From the NCBI GenBank assembly GCA_029980465.1, contig JARYIJ010000001.1, positions 1,488,001-1,552,000 of the forward strand: a stretch of DNA of 64,000 bases. Direction: 5' to 3'. Origin of the DNA: Pseudolabrys sp. (lineage in GTDB: Bacteria; Pseudomonadota; Alphaproteobacteria; Rhizobiales; Xanthobacteraceae). Position 1 is the first letter of the stretch. Every line of letters starts with the position of its first letter. The translations under genes and the position numbers were made by a program. Positions 18,465-27,724 of this stretch are shown in pieces. A model generated the notes under the pieces. The model ran no database searches. It was not told the DNA's origin and saw nothing but the letters and a program-made list of their open reading frames with translations.

Positions 18465-19442
18465 TCAATTTGTCGATGCAGGGTGCCAAAGCGCCAACAG
18501 ACCGTCAAGATTGAGGCGTTCCACCGCTTGCACCGCGCCCAGGTCCTCGAGACGGCGCGCCGCCGCGCTCAACCCTACCGCATCGAAGGTCCAGGCGGCG
18601 ACATGCAGGAACGACAATTCGCTGAACCGTGGCTCCAGCGACACATCGCGCACCGGCGTCGTGGCGGGAACGTGCTTCTCCTTGGCCAGCCAGGCCCGCG
18701 CCGTGCGTTCGTCGCCGAGGCTGTCGACCAGATGCAGCGCAACACCCTGCCGGCCGGTGAAAACGCGGCCGTCGGACACCTGAGCCAACTGGTCGTCGGT
18801 GAGCTTGCGGCGCTCCTTCACCAGTCCCTTGAACCAGGCATAGGAGTCGCTGACGATGGCGGCGATCGCCGCCCGCGCCTCCGGGCTGGTCGGCTCGAAG
18901 CCGTTCGGCGCCGCCTTGAGCGGCGACGATTTGATCGATTCCACGCTCACCCCGATCGTCTTCAGCAAATCCGTGAAGTTCGGATACTGGAACAGCACGC
19001 CGATCGAGCCGACCAGCGAGGTATCCATGGCGATGATGTGGTCGGACGCCATCGCGGCGATGTAACCGCCCGACGCCGCCAGGCCGTCGACGACGACGAC
19101 CATGGGCTTCCGGGCGTTGAGCCGGCGCAACGCGTCGTAGAGCTCCTGCGCGCCGGCGGTGGTGCCGCCGGGCGTGTCGAGGTGAACGATGACGGCGCGC
19201 GCGCTCGACTTGCCGAGCCGGTCGAGCGCCTCGGTGCGCTTCTCGTTGCCGCGGATCAGGCCCGAGATCTTGATGCGCGCGACGTAAGGGCCGCCGGCGT
19301 GCAACAGGCCGTTGCGCGGCGAGGCGGCATAGGCGAGAGCCGCCACCGCGACGATCGCGACGACGATGGCACCGACTCTCCAGAAGGTCAGCTTGCGGCG
19401 CAGGCGGCGGCGATCGACGATGGCGTCGGGATCGGTTGTCAT
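18465..19442 (-). CDS. sppA: Signal peptide peptidase SppA, short form
   Basis: A 325-residue S49 serine protease that degrades signal peptides left in the inner membrane. One transmembrane segment lies near residues 22-42 (GAIVVAIVAVAALAYA). The nucleophilic Ser is in GLAASGGYIAAM, and the general-base Lys is expected in the following ESIKSSPLK segment, as in the one-domain SppA of Bacillus. ATG 19442 is preferred over an upstream in-frame codon at 19481 because it gives a normal N-terminus. Lies between rpsA and ihfB on one strand. Confidence 0.93.
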   Translation of the reverse strand: MTTDPDAIVDRRRLRRKLTFWRVGAIVVAIVAVAALAYAASPRNGLLHAGGPYVARIKISGLIRGNEKRTEALDRLGKSSARAVIVHLDTPGGTTAGAQELYDALRRLNARKPMVVVVDGLAASGGYIAAMASDHIIAMDTSLVGSIGVLFQYPNFTDLLKTIGVSVESIKSSPLKAAPNGFEPTSPEARAAIAAIVSDSYAWFKGLVKERRKLTDDQLAQVSDGRVFTGRQGVALHLVDSLGDERTARAWLAKEKHVPATTPVRDVSLEPRFSELSFLHVAAWTFDAVGLSAAARRLEDLGAVQAVERLNLDGLLALWHPASTN

Positions 19443-19540
19443 GAGCGGGGCTCCCTGACCAGGCAGGCGCTTCGATAGCACGCGTTGCGGCGTTTTTCAG
19501 GCCCGTTTTTCGGGCAGGCTCAACGAAACAGAAATCGCGA

Positions 19541-19572
19541 AACGAAAAGCCCCGGAGCGCGAGCCCCGGGGC
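19541..19572 (-). terminator. Rho-independent terminator of rpsA
   Basis: Read on the minus strand: GCCCCGG, a 10-base loop, CCGGGGC, then TTTTCGTTTC. It lies 29 bp past the rpsA stop and before sppA. Confidence 0.78.
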
Positions 19573-19600
19573 CGGTTTTGCTTCGATTTGCCGCGAAGGC

Positions 19601-21319
19601 TTAGTCTTCGGCTTTCTCCGAGGCGCCGTCGCGCTGCCGCAGCGCGGTGCCGAGAATGTCACCGAGCGTCGCGCCCGAATCGGACGAGCCGTACTGGGCG
19701 ATGGCTTCCTTCTCCTCGGCGACTTCCAGCGCCTTGATCGAAACGCCGACCTTGTGGGTCTTGCGGTCGAACTGGGTGACGCGGGCGTCGAACTTCTGGC
19801 CGACCTGGAAGCGGTCGGTACGCTGGTCGCCACGGTCACGGGCGAGATCACCGCGCCGCACATAGGCGGAGAGCTCGGTGCCCACGATCTTCACCTCGAG
19901 GCCGTTCTCCTCGATCTTGGTGACCTCGCAGGTGACGACGTCGCCCTTCTTGATCTCGGCGGCGGCACCCTGCGACATCGGATCGCCGGCAAGCTGCTTG
20001 ACGCCGAGCGAGATGCGCTCCTTCTCGACGTCGACATCGAGAACCTGCGCCTTCACCACGTCGCCCTTCTTGTACTCGTCAATGACCTGCTCGCCCGGAC
20101 GCTTCCAGTCCAGGTCCGACAGATGCACCATGCCGTCGACGTCGCCGTCGAGGCCGAGGAACAGGCCGAACTCGGTCTTGTTCTTGACCTCGCCTTCGAC
20201 CACCGAGCCCGGCGGATACTTCTCGACGAAGACCTCCCACGGATTACGCATGGTCTGCTTGAGGCCGAGCGAGATGCGGCGTTTGACCGGATCGACCTCG
20301 AGCACCTGCACTTCGACCTCCTGCGAGGTCGAGACGATCTTGCCGGGGTGCACGTTCTTCTTGGTCCACGACATTTCGGAGACGTGGATCAGACCCTCGA
20401 TGCCCGGCTCGAGCTCGACGAACGCGCCGTAGTCGGTGATGTTGGTGACGCGGCCCTTGAACTTGGCGCTGACCGGATACTTGGCCTCGATGCCCTGCCA
20501 CGGATCGTCCTGCAACTGCTTCATGCCGAGCGAGATGCGGTGCGTCTCATGGTTGATCTTGATGATCTTGACCTTGACGTGCTGGCCGATGGTAAGCACC
20601 TCGGTCGGGTGATTAACGCGGCGCCACGCGATGTCGGTGACGTGCAACAGACCGTCGATGCCACCGAGGTCGACGAACGCGCCGTAGTCGGTGATGTTCT
20701 TGACGACGCCGTCGATGACCTGACCCTCTTCGAGGTTCTGCACCAGCTCCTGGCGCTGCTCGGCGCGGCTCTCCTCGAGCACGGTACGGCGTGACACCAC
20801 GATATTGCCGCGGCGGCGGTCCATCTTGAGGATCTGGAACGGCTGCGGCTGGTTCATCAGCGGCGACACGTCGCGGATCGGGCGGATGTCGACCTGCGAG
20901 CGCGGCAGGAATGCCACCGCGCCGTCGAGATCGACGGTGAAGCCGCCCTTGACCTGGTTGAAGATGACACCCTGCACCTTCTCGTTGGCGTTGAACGCCT
21001 TCTCGAGCTTGCCCCAGCTCTCCTCGCGGCGCGCCTTGTCGCGCGACAGCACGGCCTCGCCGAGCGCGTTCTCGACGCGCTCGAGATAAACCTCGACGGT
21101 GTCGCCGATCTTGATGTCGGACGGACGGCCCGGCGCGGCGAACTCGCGCAGCGCGACGCGGCCCTCGGTCTTGGCGCCGACGTCGATGACGGCCATGTCC
21201 TTTTCGATATTGACGACCTTGCCCTTGACGACCGATCCCTCGGACGGCGTGCCGCCTTCGGCGAACGACTCCTCGAGCATCTTGGCGAAATCTTCACGCG
21301 TCGCGGTAGCTGTAGCCAT
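19601..21319 (-). CDS. rpsA: 30S ribosomal protein S1
   Basis: A 572-residue protein with six S1 (OB-fold) RNA-binding domains in tandem, as in proteobacterial S1. Repeats such as GSVVKGKVVNIEKDMAVIDVG, ITDYGAFVDLGGIDGLLHVTD and ITDYGAFVELEPGIEGLIH mark the domains. It unfolds and docks mRNA on the 30S subunit. The start MATATATRED is the usual alphaproteobacterial N-terminus. In related genomes cmk lies directly upstream; here a glycosyltransferase and repeats lie between. The long leader contains two perfect hairpins (21409-21454), a possible site for S1 autoregulation. Confidence 0.98.
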   Translation of the reverse strand: MATATATREDFAKMLEESFAEGGTPSEGSVVKGKVVNIEKDMAVIDVGAKTEGRVALREFAAPGRPSDIKIGDTVEVYLERVENALGEAVLSRDKARREESWGKLEKAFNANEKVQGVIFNQVKGGFTVDLDGAVAFLPRSQVDIRPIRDVSPLMNQPQPFQILKMDRRRGNIVVSRRTVLEESRAEQRQELVQNLEEGQVIDGVVKNITDYGAFVDLGGIDGLLHVTDIAWRRVNHPTEVLTIGQHVKVKIIKINHETHRISLGMKQLQDDPWQGIEAKYPVSAKFKGRVTNITDYGAFVELEPGIEGLIHVSEMSWTKKNVHPGKIVSTSQEVEVQVLEVDPVKRRISLGLKQTMRNPWEVFVEKYPPGSVVEGEVKNKTEFGLFLGLDGDVDGMVHLSDLDWKRPGEQVIDEYKKGDVVKAQVLDVDVEKERISLGVKQLAGDPMSQGAAAEIKKGDVVTCEVTKIEENGLEVKIVGTELSAYVRRGDLARDRGDQRTDRFQVGQKFDARVTQFDRKTHKVGVSIKALEVAEEKEAIAQYGSSDSGATLGDILGTALRQRDGASEKAED

Positions 21320-21408
21320 AAACTCTCCTTCTGAGCTTCGAACACAATCCGACCAGGATCATGCTCAAAGCAGTGCGCCGGCGGGTTGAGTGGCGTTCGC
21401 AAACGCGG

Positions 21409-21454
21409 GCCGAAGGTCTCGCAAGACCTTCGGCAGCGTCCCGGATTCCGGGAC
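21409..21454 (-). promoter_or_regulatory. Twin hairpins in the rpsA upstream region
   Basis: An 11-bp perfect stem with a 4-base loop (GCCGAAGGTCT pairing with AGACCTTCGGC, 21409-21434) is followed by a 7-bp perfect stem with a 3-base loop (GTCCCGG and CCGGGAC, 21438-21454). They lie about 90 bp upstream of the rpsA ATG with no T run, so they are not terminators. They could be a leader RNA structure or a pair of REP-like palindromes. I see no gene in the rest of 21320-21718. Confidence 0.5.
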
Positions 21455-21718
21455 GGCCGGCGCAATACCGTGCTTTTGAACGATGGGTGTCGTGGTCGTC
21501 GTGCGGCGATGCGGGAGCGGGGCGTTGTCCTCCAACAGCGAGAGGCGGTTAAGCCGCGCCCTCGGCCCGCCCGGTGCGCATCGACGATGTCGAAGACGGC
21601 CGGATTGGCCGGGGATATAGACAAAGCTGCCCGGTGCGGCAAGCCCGTAACGCCACGGGCCGCGCTCGATGGGGCGGAAAGCTGCTAAAGCTGCTCGAAA
21701 CGAGGATTTGTACCATAT

Positions 21719-21840
21719 CCGCTCGTCCCCGCACCCGGGTCCGGCTTCGCCGGCCCGAGTACAGGCTGCAGCGGGGATCCAGCGGGCCGCCTATCGTGCC
21801 GCCAAAGAGCTGGATTCCCGCTCCCGCGGGAATGAGCGGA
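21719..21840. repeat. REP-like repeat cluster upstream of the glycosyltransferase
   Basis: Contains the palindrome GGGTCCGGCTTCGCCGGCCC and an arm pair resembling CTGGATTCCCGC / GCGGGAATGAGCGG. The open frame of the next gene runs back through it, but those codons are repeat-derived. Confidence 0.6.
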
Positions 21841-21842
21841 TT

Positions 21843-23384
21843 GTGGCGCAGCGCCTGACGCCTTCGACGGAGCCCGATTTGACCGCCAAAGCTGCCGTTT
21901 CGCCGGCTTCCGGCCTGACCTTCCGGCATGTCTTCGTCATCCTCGCCGCGTTGACTGTGGTGCGGCTGATCGGGCTGTGGCTGTCGCAGGCCGATCTCTA
22001 TGTCGACGAGGCGCAATACTGGGCGTGGTCGCGCGAACTCGCCTTCGGTTACTTCTCGAAGCCGCCGCTGCTCGCCTGGATCATTGCCGGTTCCGATCTC
22101 GTCTGCGGCAGCGGCGAGGCTTGCGTGCGCGCGTCCTCGCCCGTCCTCTATTTCGCGACCAGTCTCGTCACCTACGCGGTCGCGCGCGCGCTGTACGATG
22201 AACGGACCGCATGCTGGACCGCGCTGCTGCTCGCGCTGGCGACCGGCGTCTCGTTCTCGTCGCGCATCATCTCGACCGACGTACCGCTGCTGCTGTTCTG
22301 GGCGATCGCGCTGCTTGCCTTCGTGAAGCTGATGCGCGGACCGAGCTGGGGCTGGGCGCTGGCGCTCGGCCTCGCCCTCGGTTTCGGCCTGCTGGCGAAA
22401 TACGCGATGGTCTATTTCGTGCTGTGCGCGGTCTGCGCGGCCTGGTTCGACCGCGACGCGCGCGCCGTCGTGTCACGGCCGCAGACATGGGTGGCGCTGC
22501 CGGTCGCGCTGGCGATCCTCGCGCCGAACCTCTGGTGGGTCGTCAGCAACGGCTTCGTCACCTTCAGACACACCGGCGGCAACATCACCGGCTCCGGTTT
22601 CCAGTTCCACCCGTTCGGGCCGGTCGCGTTCCTCGCGTCGCAATTCATCCTGCCGGGACCGCTGGTCTATGCGGCGTTCCTTGCTCTCGTCGCGCGCGCG
22701 GTCCGTGAACACATCGCCCAACCGGACAAGGTGATGCTGGCCTTCGCGGTGCCGCCGCTCGCGCTGATCGCGGCGCTCGGCTTCGCGCGCAATCCGAACG
22801 CCAACTGGGCGGCGATGGCGGTAATCGCCATGGTCGTCGTCGTCACGGCCCTGTGGGTGCGTGGCGGCGAGTGGCGCTGGATCAAGGTCAGCATCGCCAT
22901 CGGGCTCGCCGTGCAGGCGTTGATGATCGCGGGCGATGCCTTCGCCTACCGCATCTCGATCCCCGGCCTCGGGCACAACGCCGATCTCTATCACCGCACC
23001 CTGGGCTGGCGCGAGCTTGGCGTGAAAACCGCGGCGCTGGCCCGCGCGGCGCAAGCCAAGACCGTCACCAGCGAGCCACGCGCCGAGGTCGCGTCGCTCA
23101 TCTATTATTTGCGCGATGACCCGGTGCAGGTGCTGTCATGGTCGCAGAGCAAGGAGCCTGCGGATCATTTTGACCTGACGCGGGCGTTGACCGACAAGGC
23201 GCCACAGCCGGTGCTCTATATCGGCGCATGCGCGAAGCCCGGACGGCTCAAACAATTCTACGGCGAGGTGACGCCGCTTGGCGAATTCACCACCACCGCG
23301 GGCCCGCACACGACGCGGCGCTATTACGCCTTCAAGATGGCGCAGCCGAAACGGCCGATCGCGCCGCTCGGGCCGTGCCGGTAA
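21843..23384 (+). CDS. Family 39 (ArnT/PMT-like) membrane glycosyltransferase
   Basis: A 513-residue polytopic membrane protein of the dolichyl-phosphate-mannose mannosyltransferase-like superfamily. The first periplasmic loop reads YVDEAQYWAWSRELAFGYFSKPPL, with the Asp-Glu pair and the KPP motif of GT39/ArnT enzymes. About ten hydrophobic segments follow, then a soluble C-terminal region. It probably moves a sugar from a polyprenyl phosphate to a lipid, glycan or protein outside the membrane; the substrate is unknown. The GTG at 21843 is preferred: the ATG at 21669 would add 58 residues encoded by repeats. It is inserted, opposite in direction, between cmk and rpsA. Confidence 0.78.
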   Translation: MAQRLTPSTEPDLTAKAAVSPASGLTFRHVFVILAALTVVRLIGLWLSQADLYVDEAQYWAWSRELAFGYFSKPPLLAWIIAGSDLVCGSGEACVRASSPVLYFATSLVTYAVARALYDERTACWTALLLALATGVSFSSRIISTDVPLLLFWAIALLAFVKLMRGPSWGWALALGLALGFGLLAKYAMVYFVLCAVCAAWFDRDARAVVSRPQTWVALPVALAILAPNLWWVVSNGFVTFRHTGGNITGSGFQFHPFGPVAFLASQFILPGPLVYAAFLALVARAVREHIAQPDKVMLAFAVPPLALIAALGFARNPNANWAAMAVIAMVVVVTALWVRGGEWRWIKVSIAIGLAVQALMIAGDAFAYRISIPGLGHNADLYHRTLGWRELGVKTAALARAAQAKTVTSEPRAEVASLIYYLRDDPVQVLSWSQSKEPADHFDLTRALTDKAPQPVLYIGACAKPGRLKQFYGEVTPLGEFTTTAGPHTTRRYYAFKMAQPKRPIAPLGPCR

Positions 23385-23415
23385 AGAAAACACACAACCA
23401 TACAGCGTGGTCTTC

Positions 23416-23439
23416 ACCTCTCCCGCACGCGGGAGAGGG
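23416..23439. repeat. Short palindrome CTCTCCCGC/GCGGGAGAG
   Basis: ACCTCTCCCGC, AC, GCGGGAGAGGG, about 30 bp past the glycosyltransferase stop and before the convergent cmk. It resembles half of the element flanking the DUF559 gene and may act as a bidirectional terminator. Confidence 0.55.
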
Positions 23440-23481
23440 AGCAGGCAGTACACCCTTCAACCGTTGAAACAATAACCGGCT

Positions 23482-24105
23482 TTACCGCTTATTTCTTTCG
23501 ATCAACGCCAGCGCCGCGGCAAAGGCGCCGTCGGCGTCGAGCTGCGTCGTGTCCAGCACGTGCGCGTCGTCCGCCGGCTTGAACGGCGCGACGGCGCGGC
23601 TGGCGTCTCGCGCGTCGCGGCTGCGGATATCGGCGAGAATGGCGTCATAGTCCGCGGCCTCGCCGCGATTTTCCAATTCGCGCGCGCGCCGTCTCGCCCG
23701 TTCCTCCGGCGATGCGGTGAGAAAGATCTTCACTTCGGCCTGCGGCGCGATCACCGTGCCGATATCGCGGCCGTCGAGCACCGCGCCGGGCGGCGCGGCG
23801 GCGAAGCTGCGCTGGAATTCGATCAGCGCGGCGCGTACCTCGGGAATGGCCGACACCACCGACGCCATGTTGCCGACCGGATCTGACTTGAGCGCCGGAT
23901 CGCCGAGGCAGGCCGGATCGAAGGCCCGCGCGGCGCGGATGGCCGTGGCGCGCTCGTCCGCATCCTTGCCGGCGTCGAGCACGGCCTTCGCCACCGCGCG
24001 GTACAGCAAGCCGGTGTCGAGATGCCGGTAGCCGAATTGCGCGGCGAGACGGCGGCCGAGCGTGCCCTTGCCGGACGCGGCCGGCCCGTCGATGGCAATG
24101 ATCAT
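23482..24105 (-). CDS. cmk: Cytidylate kinase
   Basis: A 207-residue NMP kinase that phosphorylates CMP and dCMP. The P-loop is [14 protein letters not shown] at the N-terminus, followed by [20 protein letters not shown] and [10 protein letters not shown] are the CMP-binding and lid regions. An upstream in-frame codon at 24198 would add 31 atypical residues, so ATG 24105 was chosen. The usual downstream neighbour rpsA is displaced about 2 kb away by the glycosyltransferase. Confidence 0.96.
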   Translation of the reverse strand: MIIAIDGPAASGKGTLGRRLAAQFGYRHLDTGLLYRAVAKAVLDAGKDADERATAIRAARAFDPACLGDPALKSDPVGNMASVVSAIPEVRAALIEFQRSFAAAPPGAVLDGRDIGTVIAPQAEVKIFLTASPEERARRRARELENRGEAADYDAILADIRSRDARDASRAVAPFKPADDAHVLDTTQLDADGAFAAALALIERNKR

Positions 24106-24196
24106 GGACGCCCTTCCTCGCGGTCCATGAACATCGCGCCACCGAAACTTGCAAGCGCTTGCGTGCACCGGTGCCAGTTCGGCTATAAGCGGCGTC

Positions 24197-25492
24197 ATGT
24201 CGGCCCGGACCCGCCTCGAATGCTTCAGGACTCTGCTCGCGCATATCCGCGAGCGCGCCGGGCTCGAACTCGGCTTCGTGCTGTGGGACGGCTCGACCGT
24301 GCCGCAGAATTATGACGCCGGCGCACCGGCGGTGACCATCGCCGACGAAGGCGTCGTGGCGGCGCTGCTGCGCAAGCCCAAGCTCGACACCCTGATCAAC
24401 CTCTGGGTCGCGGGCCGCGTCGACCTGCGCAACGGCACCTTCTTCGATTTTGCGCGGCTGCGGCCGAAAACGCGCAGCCGCGACATCCGCCGCTCGCTCG
24501 ACAAGGGCCTCGCGCTGCGCAGCCTGCTGCCGTTCCTGTTCGTGCCGCGCGGCGGCCCGTGGCCGCTGGAATCGATCGGCCAGGACAAGCCGAGCGACGG
24601 CAGCGAGACCGAGAACAAGGACAACATCCAGTACCACTACGACGTCTCGAACGCCTTCTACCGGCTCTTCCTCGACCCGGAGATGATCTATTCCTGCGCC
24701 TACTTCACCGACTGGCAGAACGATATCGCGCAGGCGCAGCGCGACAAGCTCGACATGATCTGCCGCAAGCTGCGGCTCAAGCCGGGCGAGCGTTTCCTCG
24801 ACATCGGCTGCGGCTGGGGCGCGCTGGTGTGCCATGCCGCCAAGACTTACGGCGTCACCGCGCACGGCGTGACGCTGTCGCAGCAGCAGTTCGACCTGGC
24901 GCGCGACAAAGTCGCCGCGCTCGGCCTGCAGGATCGCGTCACGATCGAGCTGCGCGACTACCGCTCGCTCGACGGCCGGTTCGACAAGATCGCCTCGATC
25001 GGCATGTTCGAGCACGTCGGCATCGCCAACCACCCGGCCTATTTCCGCATGATCCGGCGGCTGCTGGCGAAGGACGGGCTTTACCTGCATCACGCCATCA
25101 CCCGCCCGGCCAAGAAGACCGACCGCGAGTTCCACAGGAAGAACCCGGAATACAGCGCCGTCACGCGCTACATCTTTCCGGGCGGCGAGCTCGACTATAT
25201 CGGCATGACCGTGAGCAACCTCGAGCGGCATGGCTTCGAGGTGCACGACGTCGAGGCCTGGCGCGAGCACTACGCACGCACGACGCGGCTGTGGCACGAC
25301 CGGCTCCTGGAGAATTTCGACGCCGCCAGGCGCGAGGTCGGCGAGCACAAGGCGCGGCTATGGCTCGCTTATCTCGCCGGCGTGTCGATCGGCTTCGAGC
25401 GCAACACCATCTGCATCTTCCAGACACTGGCCTCGCCCAAGCGGCGCGGCCCGTCGGGCGTGCCGCCGACGCGTGCGGATCTATATCGGTAG
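24197..25492 (+). CDS. Cyclopropane-fatty-acyl-phospholipid synthase family methyltransferase
   Basis: A 431-residue SAM-dependent methyltransferase. The SAM-binding motif is [11 protein letters not shown]; upstream is [28 protein letters not shown], the family segment that includes a conserved active-site Cys, and GMFEHVG holds a conserved Glu. It is expected to methylenate unsaturated acyl chains of membrane phospholipids, using S-adenosylmethionine. ATG 24197 was preferred to 24149 since the extra residues look random. It lies divergent from cmk and convergent with aroA. Sequence alone does not tell cyclopropanation from a related methyl transfer. Confidence 0.88.
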   Translation: MSARTRLECFRTLLAHIRERAGLELGFVLWDGSTVPQNYDAGAPAVTIADEGVVAALLRKPKLDTLINLWVAGRVDLRNGTFFDFARLRPKTRSRDIRRSLDKGLALRSLLPFLFVPRGGPWPLESIGQDKPSDGSETENKDNIQYHYDVSNAFYRLFLDPEMIYSCAYFTDWQNDIAQAQRDKLDMICRKLRLKPGERFLDIGCGWGALVCHAAKTYGVTAHGVTLSQQQFDLARDKVAALGLQDRVTIELRDYRSLDGRFDKIASIGMFEHVGIANHPAYFRMIRRLLAKDGLYLHHAITRPAKKTDREFHRKNPEYSAVTRYIFPGGELDYIGMTVSNLERHGFEVHDVEAWREHYARTTRLWHDRLLENFDAARREVGEHKARLWLAYLAGVSIGFERNTICIFQTLASPKRRGPSGVPPTRADLYR

Positions 25493-25498
25493 CTCTCT

Positions 25499-25586
25499 GT
25501 CATTCCGGGGCGCGGGCGAAGCACGCGAACCCGGAATCCAGCTCTGGATTCCGGATCGCCTTGCGTCGCAAGGCGTCCGGAATGAC
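25499..25586. repeat. REP-like inverted pair between cfa-type gene and aroA
   Basis: Ends are GTCATTCCGG and CCGGAATGAC; the middle forms CCGGAATCCAG, CTCT, GGATTCCGG. It fills the gap between two convergent genes and may end transcription in both directions. Confidence 0.75.
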
Positions 25587-25593
25587 CGGAGAA

Positions 25594-26922
25594 TCAGCCC
25601 AGATCGGCGCCGAGCGAGCGCATCAGGCCGGTGAAGCCCGGAAAGCTCGTGGCGATGAAGGCGGCATCGTCGACCGCGACCGGCTGCTCGCTGCCGAGCC
25701 CCATCACCAAAGCCGACATGGCGATGCGGTGATCCATGTGCGTCGTCACCATGCCGCCGCCCGCGGCGTGTCCCGCCCCGGTCACGATCATGTCGTCGCC
25801 CTCGATGTCGACGGCGATGCCGTTGGCGCGCAGCATGGCCGCGGTCGCCTCGAGCCGGTCGCTTTCCTTGACGCGCAATTCGCTCAGGCCGCGCATCACT
25901 GTTTGGCCCTCGGCGAACGCCGCCGCCACCGCAAGCACCGGATATTCGTCGATCATCGACGGCGCACGCGCTGCCGGCACCTCGACGCCCTTGAGCGGCC
26001 CCGCCTTGATGCGCAGTTCCGCGATCTCCTCGCCGCCGTCGGCGTTGACCGCGAGCGTCTCGATTGACGCGCCCATCTCCCTGAGCGTCGCGAGCAGCCC
26101 GGTGCGCAGCGGATTGGTCATCACCGCCTCGAGGATCAGCTCCGAGCCCGGCACGATCAGCGCGGCGACGAGCGGGAACGCGGCCGACGACGGATCGGCC
26201 GGCACCTGCACATGGACCGGTTCGAGCTCGGGCTGGCCGTGCAGCGTGATGCGGCGCCCCTCGCCGTGCGGCTTCACCGTGATCTTGGCGCCGAACGCCT
26301 TGAGCATGCGCTCGGTGTGGTCGCGCGTCGCCTCCGCCTCGGTCACCGTGGTCTCGCCCGGCGCCGCCAGGCCGGCCAGCAGCACCGCCGACTTGAGCTG
26401 CGCCGACGCGACCGGCGGCTCGTAATCGATCGGATAGAGTTCCGCCGGGCCTTTCACGGTCAGCGGCAGGCGGCCGTTCTCGGCGACGTCGAGCGTGCGC
26501 AATCCCATGCGCGAGAGCGGGTCGAGCACGCGCGCCATCGGCCGCGAGCGCAGCGAGGCGTCGCCGTCGAAGGTCACCGTGACCGGCGAGCCGGTCACCG
26601 CGCCCATCGCCAGCCGGCAGCCGGTGCCGGAATTGCCGAAATCGAGCGGCGCCGCAGGCTCGGCGAAGCCGCCGACGCCGACGCCGCGCACCCGCCACAC
26701 TCCATCCTCGCCGCGCGTAACCCTGGCGCCGAGCGCCCGCATCGCCGCCGCAGTGCGGTGAACGTCCTCGCCCTCGAGCAGGCCGGTGATTACGGTCTCG
26801 CCGACTGTCATGGCGCCGAGAATCAACGCCCGGTGCGAGATCGACTTGTCGCCGGGCACGCGCACCCGCCCGATAATCGGCCCGGAACGACGCGCGGTGA
26901 GCGGCTGCACTGCCTCGGTCAC
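25594..26922 (-). CDS. aroA: 3-phosphoshikimate 1-carboxyvinyltransferase
   Basis: A 442-residue EPSP synthase, the sixth step of the shikimate pathway. Lys26 lies in [34 protein letters not shown] and RVKESDRL are active-site segments. The sequence is closer to class II (CP4-like) enzymes, for example [15 protein letters not shown] and LDHRIAMS-like HMDHRIAMS. Residue 99 is Gly in GNSGTG, where CP4 has Ala. The upstream cmk-rpsA cluster commonly follows aroA in relatives; here cfa intervenes. It diverges from the TIGR02300 gene. Confidence 0.96.
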   Translation of the reverse strand: MTEAVQPLTARRSGPIIGRVRVPGDKSISHRALILGAMTVGETVITGLLEGEDVHRTAAAMRALGARVTRGEDGVWRVRGVGVGGFAEPAAPLDFGNSGTGCRLAMGAVTGSPVTVTFDGDASLRSRPMARVLDPLSRMGLRTLDVAENGRLPLTVKGPAELYPIDYEPPVASAQLKSAVLLAGLAAPGETTVTEAEATRDHTERMLKAFGAKITVKPHGEGRRITLHGQPELEPVHVQVPADPSSAAFPLVAALIVPGSELILEAVMTNPLRTGLLATLREMGASIETLAVNADGGEEIAELRIKAGPLKGVEVPAARAPSMIDEYPVLAVAAAFAEGQTVMRGLSELRVKESDRLEATAAMLRANGIAVDIEGDDMIVTGAGHAAGGGMVTTHMDHRIAMSALVMGLGSEQPVAVDDAAFIATSFPGFTGLMRSLGADLG

Positions 26923-27087
26923 TGGTCAAAGCCTCAAAAAAGCCGTGCCGTCCTACCATGCGCTTGCGCGCGGCGTCACCCGGCCATGCCCCGCAAATCG
27001 GCACGAGACCGCGCTATTGACAGGGCCGCCGCAACTAGCCAAGTGAAGGCCCGAATTTCGAGACCCCGGATTTAAGGAACCTCCCGA

Positions 27088-27483
27088 GTGGCGAAACCCG
27101 ATCTTGGCACCAAGCGCCTGTGCGGCCATTGCGGCGCGAAGTTCTACGATCTCGACAAGGACCCGATCGTGTGTCCGAAGTGCGAGACCGTGTTCGTGCC
27201 GGTCCAGCTCACGCGCGCCCGCGCCGAGCCGGCCAAGGCCGCGGCCGTCGCCGAGCCTGTGAAGCCGGAAACCACCGACGCCGAATTTGTCTCGCTCGAG
27301 GACGCCGACGCCGAACAGCAAGGCAAGAAGAAGAGCAAGGGCGCGGCCGCCGGCGATGACGAGGAGGACGATGGCGGCGACGATTCGATGGACGACGCCG
27401 CCTTCATCGAGGAAGAGGAAGAAGGCGCCGACGTCACCGACATTCTCGGCGACACGCCCATCGAGAAAGAAGAAGAAAGCTGA
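27088..27483 (+). CDS. TIGR02300-family small zinc-ribbon protein
   Basis: A 131-residue protein starting at GTG. The N-terminus forms a zinc ribbon: CGHCGAKFYDLDKDPIVCPKCET, with two Cys-x2-Cys pairs. The rest is low-complexity and very acidic (EEDDGGDDSMDD, EEEEEGAD), a likely disordered tail. The family is widespread and conserved in alphaproteobacteria but has no assigned function that I know of. Its place next to aroA and a tRNA-Ala gene is, as I recall, conserved in the group. Confidence 0.85.
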   Translation: MAKPDLGTKRLCGHCGAKFYDLDKDPIVCPKCETVFVPVQLTRARAEPAKAAAVAEPVKPETTDAEFVSLEDADAEQQGKKKSKGAAAGDDEEDDGGDDSMDDAAFIEEEEEGADVTDILGDTPIEKEEES

Positions 27484-27492
27484 TAGAACGAG

Positions 27493-27518
27493 CCGTGGCC
27501 GGATCCAGCCGGCCGCGG
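27493..27518 (+). terminator. Strong hairpin after the TIGR02300 gene
   Basis: A 10-bp stem (CCGTGGCCGG with CCGGCCGCGG, one T-G pair) and 6-base loop, 9 bp before tRNA-Ala. No T run follows, so it may be a processing signal rather than a terminator. Confidence 0.4.
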
Positions 27519-27526
27519 ATCTGGAA

Positions 27527-27602
27527 GGGGCCATAGCTCAGCTGGGAGAGCGCCTGCATGGCATGCAGGAGGTCGGCGGTTCGATCCCGCCTGGCTCCAC
27601 CA
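27527..27602 (+). tRNA. tRNA-Ala (anticodon GGC)
   Basis: A 76-nt cloverleaf. Acceptor GGGGCCA pairs with TGGCTCC; D-arm GCTC..GAGC; anticodon stem CCTGC/GCAGG with loop ATGGCAT; T-arm contains GGTTCGATCC; the encoded CCA is at 27600-27602. No copy of its 3' end was noticed elsewhere in the window, so there is no sign that it serves as an attachment site here. Confidence 0.96.
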
Positions 27603-27724
27603 AGTTTTCACGACACCGAAATGAAGCCGCCCATCACAGATCGTGAGGCGGCATTTTCATTTGTGGGCTGACACGCGCACGTGGGCCATTGCATGATGCG
27701 CGCATCCATCGCCCGAGGAACATC

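Noticed and set aside
21669..21842. Longer glycosyltransferase N-terminus from ATG 21669
   Set aside because: Those 58 residues read through a repeat cluster and lack any signal or membrane character.
25594..26922. Glyphosate-insensitive AroA inferred from class II similarity
   Set aside because: Class likeness is visible, but residue 99 is Gly, where CP4 has Ala. Sensitivity cannot be judged from sequence alone.
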